In this document: one piece after another, positions 1-9,425 of the stretch
Numbering within the stretch: the first letter of the stretch is position 1
Layout: each line of letters opens with the position of its first letter
Assembly (NCBI GenBank): GCA_963210315.1
Contig: OY723237.1
Coordinates: 62,001 to 126,000, forward strand
DNA length: 64,000 nucleotides
Direction: 5' to 3'
DNA from: Rhynchopus euleeides
Taxonomy: Eukaryota > Euglenozoa > Diplonemea > Diplonemida > Diplonemidae
Program-made: the position numbers and the translations under genes
Notes under the pieces: generated by a model
Databases searched by the model: none
What the model was told of the DNA's origin: nothing
What the model saw: only the letters and a program-made list of their open reading frames with translations

Positions 1-3000
1 GGCCGCGCGACAGGGTCGCCTCTCAACGGCGATGGCGAGGACGCGGAGTGCGGGCCTGGCACCGGCCTCCGACGCGACCCTCGCGACGTTGCGCGCGCTC
101 CACCCCGCTGCCGAGCCGCCGACCATCGCCAAGGAGCGGAGGACAGAGCCCGCGGACGCCTCTCCCACCGATGTCTTCAAGGCGCTTCGGGGCCTCCCGA
201 AGGGGACGGGGGCCGGACCGTCGGGCCTTCGAGCTGATCACTTGCGCGCGCTGACGCAGGTGGAAGGGGTAGATGTGCTGCAGGCCTTGACGGCCGTCGT
301 CAACATCCTGCGTCGAGGGGAAGCACCACCGGAGATTGCGCGCCACCTGGCAGGAGCGTCGCTGGTTGCGCTGCCAAAGCCCACAGGCGGGGTGCGCCCC
401 ATTGCGGTGGGGGAGACTCTGCGGCGGCTGGTGGCGAAGACGCTGGTGGCTGAGGTGCGCGAGAAGGTGGGGAAGCTGCTGCTGAAGGGCAAGCAGGTGG
501 GTGTCGCTGTCGATGGGGGCCTGGACGCCGCTACAGCGGTGGTGCGGGACTACGCCAGCCGCCACAAGGGCACTGATCGCATTCTCGTCAAGATTGACTA
601 CGAGAACGCGTTCAACACTGTGAACCGACAGGCGTTCCTGGACGCAGTGCGGAGTGACCTCCCCGAGCTCGCAGCCTGGGTGGAGTGGTGCTACGCCCAC
701 CCGACAGCCCTGGTGTACCGGGAGCACATCATCCTCTCGGAGCATGGGGTGCAGCAGGGCGACCCGTTGGGGCCCCTCCTTTTCTCCCTCGCGATCCGCA
801 AGCTGACGGAGGACATTGCACGCATGCCGGGCCTCGAGGGGACCATATGGTACCTCGACGACGGGACGCTGATGGGGCCCCCGAAGGCTGTAGGTGCGGC
901 ATTCGCAGAGCTGGAGAAGCGCAGCGCAGCCCTCGGGTTGAAGGTGTCGCGGAGGAAGTGCGAGGTGATCTCGCTTGGAGGCCACACGGTGGCTGCGATC
1001 CGGGAGGTGGGCCTCGACGTCGCCGCATCACAGAAAGAGGAGGAAGTGAGGATGAAGTTGCTGCAGCAGAACTTCGAGTTCCTCGGAGCTCCGGTGGGGG
1101 ACGCGGCGTACTGCGAGGCGGTGATGGACAGGAAGCTGGAGGAGAAGTTCCTGCCGTGCCTCCGGGAGCTGCACAAGGTGCGCGACGCACAGGTGGCGAT
1201 GACCCTTCTGCGACACTGCGAAGGGTTCTGCAAGGTGGTCTTCGCCATGCGCGCCATCGGGTACAAGGGGCGTGAGTACCTGAAGAAGTACGACCGTGAG
1301 GTTGACTTCGTGCTGGCGACGATCCTTGGCGACGAGGATGGTGAGCTGCCGACCGAGGCCAGAAAGCAAGCCGCCCTCCCCATCAGGTTGTCTGGCCTGG
1401 GGGTGCGCCGTGCGGCGGATCACTCGACTGCTGCTGCCTTGGGTGCTGCCAGCTCGCTCTTTCCTCTGTGCCTGCAGCTCGACCCCTCCCACCGCTGGGA
1501 TGCGCAAACGTGGAAGGAGACAGCTGAGCGGCACAACGAGTGCGTGCTGGAGGCGGACAGGATCGCCACCCTGGCGCGACCAGAGATGCCGCTGAAGCAG
1601 CGTGACCTGTCGATGGCGATCATTGCCAAGCAGCAGGCAGATCTCCATGAGGGGGCTGATGTGACCAGCATGGGGCGCCTTCTGTCTGAGAGCCTCCCGG
1701 GTGCGGGATCGTGGGTCGTCGCGCCGCCTGAAACCCAGTTCGCCATGCAACGGGAAGAGTTCCAGGTGGCCTGCCGGTTGCGGCTCGGGGCCCCAGTGTT
1801 CTCCCCGGGGGCGATGTGTCAGCAGTGCGGGGAGGGACTGGACGAGAGTGGGGCACACATCTTCGCGTGCAAGGCCTCGGCAGACCGGCACCGTCGGCAC
1901 GATGCTGTGAGGGGCGGCGTGTATGGCCTGGCGAGTGCGGCGGGCCTCGCTCCTCAGCTGGAGCCCAACCATGTGGTGCTGGGACGCGGCAAGCCGGCGG
2001 ACGTCTACCTGCCTGTCGGTGTGAGCGAGGAGCGCAGCAGGGCCATCGACGTCACTGTGTGGTCAACGACGGCGCAGTCGTCCATGCAGGGGGCGGCGAA
2101 GGCCCGGGGGTACACAGCGTCCCGTGCTGAGGCCGCGAAGCACGCCAAGCACGATGCCAAGTGCCAGGCGGAGGGGATGGCCTTCACGGCCTTCGCGCTG
2201 GAGCAGTCCGGGGGTATGGGCACCGAGGCAGCCACTCTCTTCCGCCATCTTGTGAATTATGCAGTGGACCACAAGATGGGGAACCGCAGTGAGCTGACGC
2301 GGACTTGGGCGGCGCGGATCACCGTCCCCCTGATGCGAGCTATTGGGAAGTCGGCGATGAGGCGGGGCTCGCTGTGTCTGGACCTGAAGTCCGGGAACTT
2401 GCGGCAGCGGGTGAAGGCGGACCCCGTCCCGGCGATCGAGCCGGACTTCTACTTCGCGAGGGACACAGGGCTGGACGTGCTGCCCCCTGCTGACTGGGAC
2501 TGCCGCCTGGATGAGATGGATGTGGAGGAGGCAGAGGAGACGGAGGGGCCCGTGCGAAGCGAACCGCCGCCGCGCAGGCAGCCGCCGCCCCCGCCGGCGG
2601 AGGACGACAGCGCCGTGGAGATGGACGCCATGGTCGACGACCCGCTGGCGCAGCTGAAGGAGTGGCGAGCGCAGGTGGATGGCGGGCTGCCGGGCGTGAC
2701 AGCCCGGCAGCAGCAAGCGCGCCTCGGCCTGAGGGTCCCCGAGGGCTGGTCGTTCGTTGTGGGGGACTGCGCCTTCGACGGCATCGCTGCGTTGGGCAAG
2801 GAGACCCTGGGGTGTGACAGCGCCTGGCTCCGCCAGATGGGGGTCCAGCGCGCGCTGCAGGACGCTGATCTCCGCATGCGGGTTGAGGAGGGCCCCGACA
2901 TGTGGGCCGCGTTCATGGCCAAGCCGGGCAGTCGCGACCCACGGACGTGGGCCGACTACGTCGTGTTGGCTGCGGTCGCGCGAGGGACGCGGTGCACCAT

Positions 3001-4795
3001 CCTGCTCCTGGTTGACAACCAGGTGCCGATGGTGTTGCGCCCGATCGGGGAGGGCGGCACGCGCGACGCGTTCTGCTTGCGCAGGACTGGGGCGGAGTAC
3101 GGGCACTACTCTCCGCTCGTGCTGCCCAGGGCCATCCGCCAGCACCTCATGGCCCTACCCCCGCAGGAGCCCGCTGAGGACCTGCTCGAGTGCAGGTGGG
3201 CAGGACTGATGGAGTGGGTGAAGGGTGATTCGCAGTTGGGCGTGCAGAGGTGCGAGAAGTGCAGCGGCTCGGTGGACCTGCGGAAGGCCCACAAGCAGTG
3301 TGGTGGGTGCTGGCGCCGGGTGTGCGACAAGTGCGCGAAGGGTCGTGGGGTGCGGCACTGCCCTGGGTACGTCCCGAGGGTCGAAGTGCTGGACGTCGAC
3401 ACCGGGGAGACCGCAGTGGTGCCACAGGGATTGCGTGAGGACCTGGAGCTGTCGCCGGGCCGGCGGGCACGCCGGGAGAGTCGCGCCAGCAGAGCAGCAC
3501 AGCGCCCGCCCCGAGTCCCCCGGCCTGAGGGAAGTGAAGGTCCGCCTGGGTCGGCCCAGGGGGCCGAGGCGGAGATGAAGCAGGAGACGGCTGAGGGAGA
3601 AGGTGATGGGGGGGCAAGGGGCGCCGCGCCGGATGTGGTGCCCCCTCCTCCGACTACAACAAGCCCCGGCGAGGGGTCGGCGCCCCCGCCGGCCCCCCAA
3701 CAGGCGCCCCTCGGGGCGTCGGCCCCCCAAGTGCAGACCTCCCAGGGCAGCGGCTCCAACGCCTCTTCAACAGCCCTCCCTGGGGTGTCGGCGCTTCCGT
3801 CCGCCTCCCAACCGGCACCCGCAGGACAATCGACCCCGCGCGCTCAGACCTCCCAGGGCAGTGGCTCCAACGCCTCTTCAACAGCCCTCCCTGGGGTGTC
3901 GGCGCTTCCGTCCGCCTCCCAGCCGGCACCCGCAGGACAGTCGACCCCGCGCGCGCAGACCTCCCAGGGCAGTGGCTCCAACGCCTCTTCAACAGCCCTC
4001 CCTGGGACCCCTGTGCCGCTGTCGGCTGCCTCCCCGCAGACACCGGCAGGCAGGACAACACCCCGCGCGCGCGCCCAGGGCAGCGGCTCCCAAGCCTCTT
4101 CTACAGCCCTCCCTGGGTCGTGCGGCAAGGCTGTGGGGAAGGAGGGTGTGGCCGCAGCGATGCTGGCGGCGGGTAAGGTGACGCGGGTAGAGACAGCCGG
4201 GGCGACGACACGCCGCAGCAGGAACGCGGTGTTGGGGGAGAAGCGGCGGGCGGCAGCGGATGGCGGATCGATGCAGGGTGGAGGCTCAAACGCGACCTCA
4301 ACAGCCCCCCCTGGCATCAACGAGCCGCTGGCGTTCGACGACGACGACTACGTCGACAGCGATGACCTCGCCTGCAGCGGTGCCCCTGAGACCCAGGAGG
4401 AAGGCGCGCCGGTCGAGACGGTGGCAGCGACGGTGGGTCCGACGCGGGTGACGACGAGGCTGCTGGAGGAGCAGGCCCGCAAGGGTTGCGAGTGGGATGA
4501 GGGTGATAGGGTGGCTGTGGATGGTGTGTCTCCGTGTGGGTCGATGGGAGGTGCGCGCATCCCTGCGACGGCGGCGGGGTGGAAGAGCCTCTTTCACCCC
4601 CTGCACGGCTCGCACCCGCTGACGCGGCAGGTGGCTGCGGTGGCGGTGAGGGAGTGGCACGCTGCGCGTGGGACGCAGAACGCGTGGAGCGTGCCGACGG
4701 CGAAGGCGGCGGCCCGAAGCCTTCGGGACACCGTCACGAAGATGTGGGAGTGTGACGGGGCGCGGAAGGGCGCGAAGGGGAAGACGAGGAGATGA
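1..4795 (+). CDS. Non-LTR retrotransposon polyprotein (RT, restriction-like endonuclease, OTU-like protease), 5' partial
   Basis: The frame is open from base 2, so the start lies outside the window; the first Met is at 32 (numbering from there, 1587 residues). Reverse transcriptase motifs are in order: PKPTGGVRPI (115-124), motif A KIDYENAFN (Asp189), motif B QQGDPLGP (241-248), motif C YLDD (274-277). A CCHC finger follows (C596, C599, H609, C613), then a restriction-like endonuclease signature, KPAD (654-657) with AIDVTV (671-676), as in R2-type elements. An OTU-like cysteine protease has GDCAF (catalytic Cys913) and GHYS (His1025). A second Cys/His-rich cluster starts at C1074 (CEKC, CGGC, CDKC). 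The C-terminal third is Pro/Ser/Ala-rich with 37-residue repeats. By family knowledge the RT copies element RNA at a nick made by the endonuclease. OTU plus RLE recalls Dualen/RandI elements; an apurinic-type nuclease could lie upstream of the window. The frame is intact, so the copy may be young. Confidence 0.9.
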   Translation, partial: AARQGRLSTAMARTRSAGLAPASDATLATLRALHPAAEPPTIAKERRTEPADASPTDVFKALRGLPKGTGAGPSGLRADHLRALTQVEGVDVLQALTAVVNILRRGEAPPEIARHLAGASLVALPKPTGGVRPIAVGETLRRLVAKTLVAEVREKVGKLLLKGKQVGVAVDGGLDAATAVVRDYASRHKGTDRILVKIDYENAFNTVNRQAFLDAVRSDLPELAAWVEWCYAHPTALVYREHIILSEHGVQQGDPLGPLLFSLAIRKLTEDIARMPGLEGTIWYLDDGTLMGPPKAVGAAFAELEKRSAALGLKVSRRKCEVISLGGHTVAAIREVGLDVAASQKEEEVRMKLLQQNFEFLGAPVGDAAYCEAVMDRKLEEKFLPCLRELHKVRDAQVAMTLLRHCEGFCKVVFAMRAIGYKGREYLKKYDREVDFVLATILGDEDGELPTEARKQAALPIRLSGLGVRRAADHSTAAALGAASSLFPLCLQLDPSHRWDAQTWKETAERHNECVLEADRIATLARPEMPLKQRDLSMAIIAKQQADLHEGADVTSMGRLLSESLPGAGSWVVAPPETQFAMQREEFQVACRLRLGAPVFSPGAMCQQCGEGLDESGAHIFACKASADRHRRHDAVRGGVYGLASAAGLAPQLEPNHVVLGRGKPADVYLPVGVSEERSRAIDVTVWSTTAQSSMQGAAKARGYTASRAEAAKHAKHDAKCQAEGMAFTAFALEQSGGMGTEAATLFRHLVNYAVDHKMGNRSELTRTWAARITVPLMRAIGKSAMRRGSLCLDLKSGNLRQRVKADPVPAIEPDFYFARDTGLDVLPPADWDCRLDEMDVEEAEETEGPVRSEPPPRRQPPPPPAEDDSAVEMDAMVDDPLAQLKEWRAQVDGGLPGVTARQQQARLGLRVPEGWSFVVGDCAFDGIAALGKETLGCDSAWLRQMGVQRALQDADLRMRVEEGPDMWAAFMAKPGSRDPRTWADYVVLAAVARGTRCTILLLVDNQVPMVLRPIGEGGTRDAFCLRRTGAEYGHYSPLVLPRAIRQHLMALPPQEPAEDLLECRWAGLMEWVKGDSQLGVQRCEKCSGSVDLRKAHKQCGGCWRRVCDKCAKGRGVRHCPGYVPRVEVLDVDTGETAVVPQGLREDLELSPGRRARRESRASRAAQRPPRVPRPEGSEGPPGSAQGAEAEMKQETAEGEGDGGARGAAPDVVPPPPTTTSPGEGSAPPPAPQQAPLGASAPQVQTSQGSGSNASSTALPGVSALPSASQPAPAGQSTPRAQTSQGSGSNASSTALPGVSALPSASQPAPAGQSTPRAQTSQGSGSNASSTALPGTPVPLSAASPQTPAGRTTPRARAQGSGSQASSTALPGSCGKAVGKEGVAAAMLAAGKVTRVETAGATTRRSRNAVLGEKRRAAADGGSMQGGGSNATSTAPPGINEPLAFDDDDYVDSDDLACSGAPETQEEGAPVETVAATVGPTRVTTRLLEEQARKGCEWDEGDRVAVDGVSPCGSMGGARIPATAAGWKSLFHPLHGSHPLTRQVAAVAVREWHAARGTQNAWSVPTAKAAARSLRDTVTKMWECDGARKGAKGKTRR
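3734..4105 (+). repeat. In-frame 111-bp tandem repeat inside the retrotransposon ORF
   Basis: Near-identical units start at 3734, 3845 and 3956, exactly 111 bp apart. Each encodes 37 residues beginning QTSQGSGSNASSTALPG. A diverged fourth unit (QGSGSQASSTALPG) lies near 4077, and a fifth relic (GGGSNATSTAPPG) near 4275. The spacing is a multiple of three and preserves the frame. Confidence 0.9.
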
Positions 4796-5736
4796 AGCCC
4801 GTGAGGGCAGGTCATCATCCCCAGGAGGGCCGGCTCCTGACTCCGGCCACTATACCCCCCCCCCCTCCCAGCAGAAATGTGTGCAGACAAGACACCAGGA
4901 GTGTGACCCCCTCAGTTAGGTGGTCGCGACCCCGAGAACAACAACAACACCCCCTCCCCTCCCCCTTGATCTTATCAGTCACTCCCACCCCCCCCCCCTT
5001 TCCATCCGTCCCTCACTCTACCTATCCCCCCCCCCCCCTTTCCTCAACACCCCCGCCCCTCCCTTGACGTTTGTGCATTCCACCATTCCATTACCCCTTA
5101 CACTAGATTCCGCAACAACTGTCCGGATTGCCTCGACCGCCACTTAACCCAACAAAACAGCCACTCAGGCACGTTACGGCACCGAGAATCCAGGTCATTT
5201 GTACAGTATAGATCATTGTGCATGTCTAAACCCCTCCCAACGGTCCCCACACGCGGTTCGACGGGTCGGCGAGAGCACCTGCCCTCCGAGACCCGCCGGA
5301 GACACGCGCTTTAACTCCCTCCACCCCTTTCTTGTGTTTCTCCGAGCAGGTCCGACCTGTCTCCGACCCCTCTTCGGTCCCCTAGTCCCCACGCCCCTTA
5401 ACGCCTCTACAGGCAGCCACACAGGTTGACGGACGGCGACAGCGGGTTTTCGAGAGCACACAAGGCCGACACCACCCTGCGAGGAGGGAGTGCCTCTCTG
5501 ATTGACTCGCGACGCTCGCTCCAAGTCTTGCCCTTGTGTTTCGTGTTACCTTTGCTCACTTGCCAACAGACAGCGCCAGGGATGGAAGTGGGTGGTCTGG
5601 GTCTCGGAAGGGAGAGGTGTGTCTCAAGGCCTCGTCAAGTTGTGCATGGGTGGTTGGGTGGCGGATGGGAGAGTACAGGCCGTTGAGCCCAGCACGCGTG
5701 CATGAGAGAGAGAGGGATTTGAGGCCCCCCGCCCCC
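4796..5736. other. No gene seen; C-rich 3' tail of the retrotransposon, then unique sequence
   Basis: 4850-5070 is dominated by C runs and CCCTCC/ACCCCC tracts. From about 5160 the sequence is ordinary GC-rich DNA. Short open frames on both strands lack domains and look like chance. Confidence 0.5.
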
Positions 5737-5803
5737 AGGTTCCCTGCCCACCTGGACGGACCCAAGTGCCTCACACCGGTTCTCTCCCCACCCGGTGGTC
5801 CAC
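5737..5803 (-). repeat. Dispersed ~67-bp repeat, inverted relative to 12614-12680
   Basis: The reverse complement of this segment matches 12614-12680 with few mismatches. Shared blocks include GGTGTGAGGCACTTG and GGGCAGGGAACCTGG. The second copy lies inside the 10.8-13.1 kb foldback element, so this may be a displaced fragment of it. Confidence 0.6.
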
Positions 5804-5822
5804 CTGACGGGCAAGTCTCCAA

Positions 5823-6010
5823 AAAGCGCCCTATCACTTCACAGCTACAACCGCTCTGATGAATTTCCTTTTGTTTGTTGCGTTGACGCTTCTACACACA
5901 AAACCCTGAACTGATCACACCCTGAGCCTGATGAAGGGTGGGGTTAGTGTATAGAGCACGTTTGGTTGCAGCTGTGGTGGGGCGCTTTCCGCTCACACGA
6001 GTGTGCTTAA
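5823..6010 (+). repeat. 188-bp interspersed repeat (family R188), copy 1
   Basis: Nearly identical to copies at 25486, 26533 and 49062. It starts AAAGCGCCCTATCACTTC and ends GTGTGCTTAA, followed here by an A-run. The first ~30 bp and a stretch 25-50 bp from the end are imperfect inverted repeats (AAAGCGCC...GCTACAACC against GGTTGCAGC...GGCGCTTT), so the unit can fold on itself. No tRNA-like promoter boxes are visible. It could be a MITE or an unusual SINE. Confidence 0.85.
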
Positions 6011-6535
6011 AAAAAAATATGGAAGAGACACACAACAGCTGCTGGGCACAGGCGAGCCTGGTCGGCCTGGGAGGGCGGGAGGGCGTGGGGGTGGGAGTGA
6101 CTGATAGTGGTGGTGGTGGGGAACGGAGCTCACATCGGTTGCAGTGTGGGAGGGAGGGGTGAGGACCCTGCCTCGTTGTGTCGCCCCGTGTGGCAGGACC
6201 ACCAGCGCGGGGAGCGGCATGCAGGTGCATGGGCACTGGGGTGGCCCTCGACTGGGAACCTCTCGACCCTGGTTTTTGCGCGTTTCCAACCATGGGCGTC
6301 TTCAATGGTCACCCTTTGGGAGGAGACCGGAGAGGACGCCCAGCCATTGTTGTTCGAACATGCCGAGTACACGGCGCTCTAGCCTCTGCAGCAGATGACC
6401 AACAACAAACCCGGGTGTCGATGGCTTCCGCCCTGCATGTCACCTTGCTTCTCGCCTCGACATGCAGCAGACACCCGTGAGCAGAGAAAGGAGTGTAGCA
6501 GTCCCCCCGTTCGCCCCCGGGTACCAAAAAAAAGC
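6011..6535. other. No gene seen between the R188 repeat and the 6.5-kb element
   Basis: Short overlapping frames occur on both strands without domain signatures or biased composition. I see nothing I can name here. Confidence 0.4.
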
Positions 6536-6847
6536 AAGCAGCTCATGGTGCCCCTGATTTACCCCTTTTTCACTACGCACAAACTACGCAATCTGGGGGG
6601 GGGGTCTCGCTTTTTGGTCCCCCCCCAGTTTTTTTTGGTCCCCCTTTCTGTGTGGCTACTGAGACAGGACTGGAGGCACTGCGCTGACCGAGCAAAAAAT
6701 TATTGCCAGAACTCACTATACACCGTACGAAAGAACGCACGACATGTGGGGCGGGACTCCAGAAACACCTGGGCAAGGTTGCCCCATGCCCAGAAACACC
6801 TGAGAAGGAAGTGAGTTCCAGGAGCCGCGTAGAACACCCTCGAGATT

Positions 6848-7165
6848 GTGAATGATGATACGATCACAGCCTTCAGGGCGCTGCGAGGTGCCACCCTGAA
6901 GGTGGCCCTTGACATCAAGGAGAGCGTCGGCCGAGGGGTCGACGAAAAGCTGAAGAAGGCGCTACTGGCACTGGATCCCGCGGGGTATACGGAGGTCACC
7001 GCCACACAGGCAACCTCCGCTGACAACGTCCAGGAGACGTTATCCGAGGGGATCACAACGGCACTAGAGATCTGTGTCACGGGATCCAGGCGCCCACTCT
7101 CCCTCGACGGTCTGGGGATTGTTGTTGGGTATGGTGTCGTTTCCTGCAGCTGCAAAAAAGCGTAG
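6848..7165 (+). CDS. Hypothetical 105-aa protein inside the 6.5-kb element
   Basis: The frame begins MNDDTITAFRALRG and has balanced composition with amphipathic stretches (DEKLKKALLALDPAGY, NVQETLSEGITTALE). This looks more protein-like than the reverse-strand reading, which is Ser/Thr-rich. I recognise no family. It may be the element's own gene or a captured fragment, and an upstream in-frame stop separates it from a short basic frame ending at 6814. The function is unknown and the gene could be dead. Confidence 0.35.
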   Translation: MNDDTITAFRALRGATLKVALDIKESVGRGVDEKLKKALLALDPAGYTEVTATQATSADNVQETLSEGITTALEICVTGSRRPLSLDGLGIVVGYGVVSCSCKKA

Positions 7166-7245
7166 CAACTGTGCTTCCTTCTTCCTTAATGATGCGTTGA
7201 CGCTTCCACCCGGAGGAGCTGAAGCAGGCACCGCTTAATGATGCG

Positions 7246-7443
7246 TTGATGCTTCCACCCGACGAGCTGAAGCAGGCACCGCGCCAAAGGGCACCCCCAA
7301 AGAGACCTGCAAAGACTGCGTCGAAACCCGCACCGAAGGCTGCCAGCGCTGCAGCACCTGAAGAACCTGCAGCACCTGAAGCGCCTGCACCCTCACTGAC
7401 CCCGGAACAGCAAGAACTCCTTGAGTTTGGGGTCCCGGCATAG
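7246..7443 (+). CDS. Short Ala/Pro/Lys-rich protein, hypothetical (65 aa)
   Basis: Its sequence is low-complexity basic-Pro-Ala (KRPAKTASKPAPKAA) followed by an acidic end (TPEQQELLEFG), resembling a histone-like or linker tail. It sits downstream of the 105-aa frame in the same element. The start region duplicates 7190-7240 (GATGCGTTGA-GCTTCCACCC repeated at about 50-bp spacing), so the annotated Met may have been created by that duplication. Confidence 0.3.
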   Translation: MMLPPDELKQAPRQRAPPKRPAKTASKPAPKAASAAAPEEPAAPEAPAPSLTPEQQELLEFGVPA

Positions 7444-7559
7444 AGACAGAGAATGGCTGAGTAAATCAAAAAATGAGACCCCCCCCCCCCTTTTCACTAC
7501 GCACAAACTACGCAATATGGGGTCGTCAGGGGCACCAGGCTCATGGTTTTTTACAGGAT

Positions 7560-8121
7560 CTGTCAAATGCCATCTGTGAAGATGTTCTGAAATGTCTGCA
7601 GGCCACCCTGCTTGATGGCGTTCACCAGCGCCATTATTTGTGTCTCCTGGCCACCTGCATGCACCTCAATGTGAGCACGCGACCGGGAACTCGAAACGGC
7701 TGGACCCCCACCCACGCCCAGAAGACCCCACCCTGCGCCCTGTGGTGTGACGGTGCTGGCCACCCCGCATCCCCCAAGTATCAACACCGCAAACAGCAAC
7801 ACCTTCCCCACACCGAGGGTGGCCATCTCGTGAGCTATCGAGTCAATATTTATCCGATGAGGAGGGTCCGTCCAGGTGGGCACACGACGCGCTGGCACGG
7901 GCTGAACCGGTTCTGGAACCGGTTCGGCGGAACCGGTTCACCGGTAAACCGGTTCCGCCGGTGAACCGGTTCCGCCCGAACCGGTTCCAGAACCGACATT
8001 TGCGAACCGGCAAAGTGGGTCCCGACCGGTTGGCCGTGTACCGGTCGGTGGACCGGTATACGGACCTGACCCCGCACTGAGTCATCTCAGACCTATGGGT
8101 TTCATAGTCGAGTCCCAGTGT
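7560..8121. other. No gene; includes an AACCGGTT-rich tract
   Basis: 7905-8060 contains about ten copies of the palindrome AACCGGTT or near variants, at 10-20 bp spacing. The same motif dominates 10516-10770. The rest is unassigned. Confidence 0.6.
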
Positions 8122-8425
8122 CAGATTCAGACCTACTGATCCAGAACCGCACCCTCTCCTTCCACACCAATTGTATCCGCTGCTCATGGGTCCGAGTGAC
8201 GACGATAGCAATGACGATGGCTCCATAGCAAAGATGGCTACCACCGTCAAAGCTCATCTGGAACAGAAACTGTCCCAGATGGAAGTCTCCTGTATAAATA
8301 CAGGGTTCGGGTTTCCCACGAGTGTAACGCAGATACGTGCAGGTGTGTCAAGAGAGTGTGCAGCTCACAGCAGTTCCTCATCCTTGGTTCTGAACCCCAC
8401 AGTTCTTCGAATCACAGTGACAACA
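8122..8425 (+). repeat. ~300-bp direct repeat, copy 1 (copy 2 at 9141-9425)
   Basis: Both copies share CAGATTCAGACC, TGATCCAGAACCGCACC, GTATCCGCTGCTCATGGG, CCATAGCAAAGATGGCTACC and GTGTGTCAAGA in the same order, with roughly 80% identity by eye. They are about 1.0 kb apart. Termini are not TG...CA and no primer-binding site is seen between them, so I do not call LTRs. Confidence 0.7.
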
Positions 8426-9140
8426 GGGAGGCCAGATCCAAAGATCAGGCTTTCCCAGACGCGGTTCAACTGGTGACGACCGTTGTTGAGAGACCGGAGC
8501 GGAGGTCGACGTCGGCTTATCTCATGCTACGGCAGGGGTGAGGACTCAGCCGCCACCCCGGGTGGTTTGCAGGTTGAACAGGTTGTGTGGTTCCATTGAT
8601 CAACATAGGTCGGCCTGTCTGATAAGACTCAGCCACCCTGCGGGTCAATTTATTCTAAAAAGGCGCCTTTTTGACCAAAAGGCAAAATTTCCTCCCATCA
8701 TGCTCCCGTACCACAGAGGCCTGCCTCTGTGTATGTGTACGTTTTGCGATGACGGGGTGTGGAACCTGGCGTAGACCGAGCTACAACACAGGCGCCGTGG
8801 GTCAATTTTTTTAGAAAAGGCCTTGACCAAAGGCATCCCCCTAACACTTAATTGCTCTGCTTCAACCTGAACCGACCCTCTAGGCAGCGTGAGGTGGCTA
8901 CGTCGAGCCACTTCGTGGACAGCTGCAGTACCCTTCCCTTGTGTTCCTCTGTCAGGGGAACAACACAATAGCAGCACTTACGCATTGTTTCATTTCAGTC
9001 AGCCAAGGAAAGTCGAGGAGTTCGAGCCGTTGAACAGTAACCAGAGGATGACAAGCAGGTTGAATATGCAAGCAGTGATCTCCTGTGTACCCTTGGACCC
9101 ACATTGAACTCGAACTGAAGCCCTCAGTCGTCCTTGACCA
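8426..9140. other. No gene seen between the direct repeats
   Basis: Contains local hairpins around 8655-8690 (GGCGCCTTTTTGACC...) and 8800-8830. Frames are short and unbiased. Confidence 0.4.
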
Positions 9141-9425
9141 GATTCAGACCCGCTGATCCAGAACCGCACCCCCTCCCTCCACTCCAAGTGTATCCGCTGC
9201 TCATGGGCCCACGTGACCACAAAGACTTAATCGTGACTCCATAGCAAAGATGGCTACCACGCTCAAGACCATCTGTGAACAGACGGTGGTCTCCTGTTTC
9301 CAGGGGTATGGAATTACCACGAGTGTAATGCAGGTACGGTAGGTGTGTCAAGAAGGTTTGCAGCTCACAGCAGGTCGTCATCTTCGTTCTGAACCTTGGT
9401 TCTGAAGTCGACAGCTCCTCAAGTC
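9141..9425 (+). repeat. ~300-bp direct repeat, copy 2
   Basis: Diverged second copy of 8122-8425. It has lost about 15-20 bp in the middle and differs at many single positions. Confidence 0.7.

Larger units (their letters stand above)
1..5150 (+). mobile_element. LINE-type (non-LTR) retrotransposon, 5' end outside window
   Basis: It consists of the polyprotein frame plus a C-rich 3' region after the stop at 4793-4795. No LTR, integrase or poly(A) tail is seen. The 3' boundary near 5.15 kb is a guess, placed where the CCC/CAC-rich low-complexity sequence ends. Confidence 0.65.
6537..7553. mobile_element. Small inverted-repeat element (about 1.0 kb) with two short ORFs
   Basis: Two nested signals frame this block. 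TCATGGTGCCCCTGA (6542-6556) recurs inverted and slightly interrupted at 7527-7547. Further in, GGGGGGGGTCTC-CTTTTT (about 6596-6616) is inverted at 7468-7489 (AAAAAATGAGACCCCCC). A direct duplication TTTTCACTACGCACAAACTA continuing into CGCAAT sits just outside the inner inverted repeat at about 6567-6594 and 7490-7517. Exact ends and superfamily are not determinable by eye. Confidence 0.5.

Noticed and set aside
8122-9425. LTR retrotransposon with two 300-bp LTRs
   Set aside because: No TG...CA ends, no primer-binding site or polypurine tract, no gag/pol between the copies, and the copies are too diverged.
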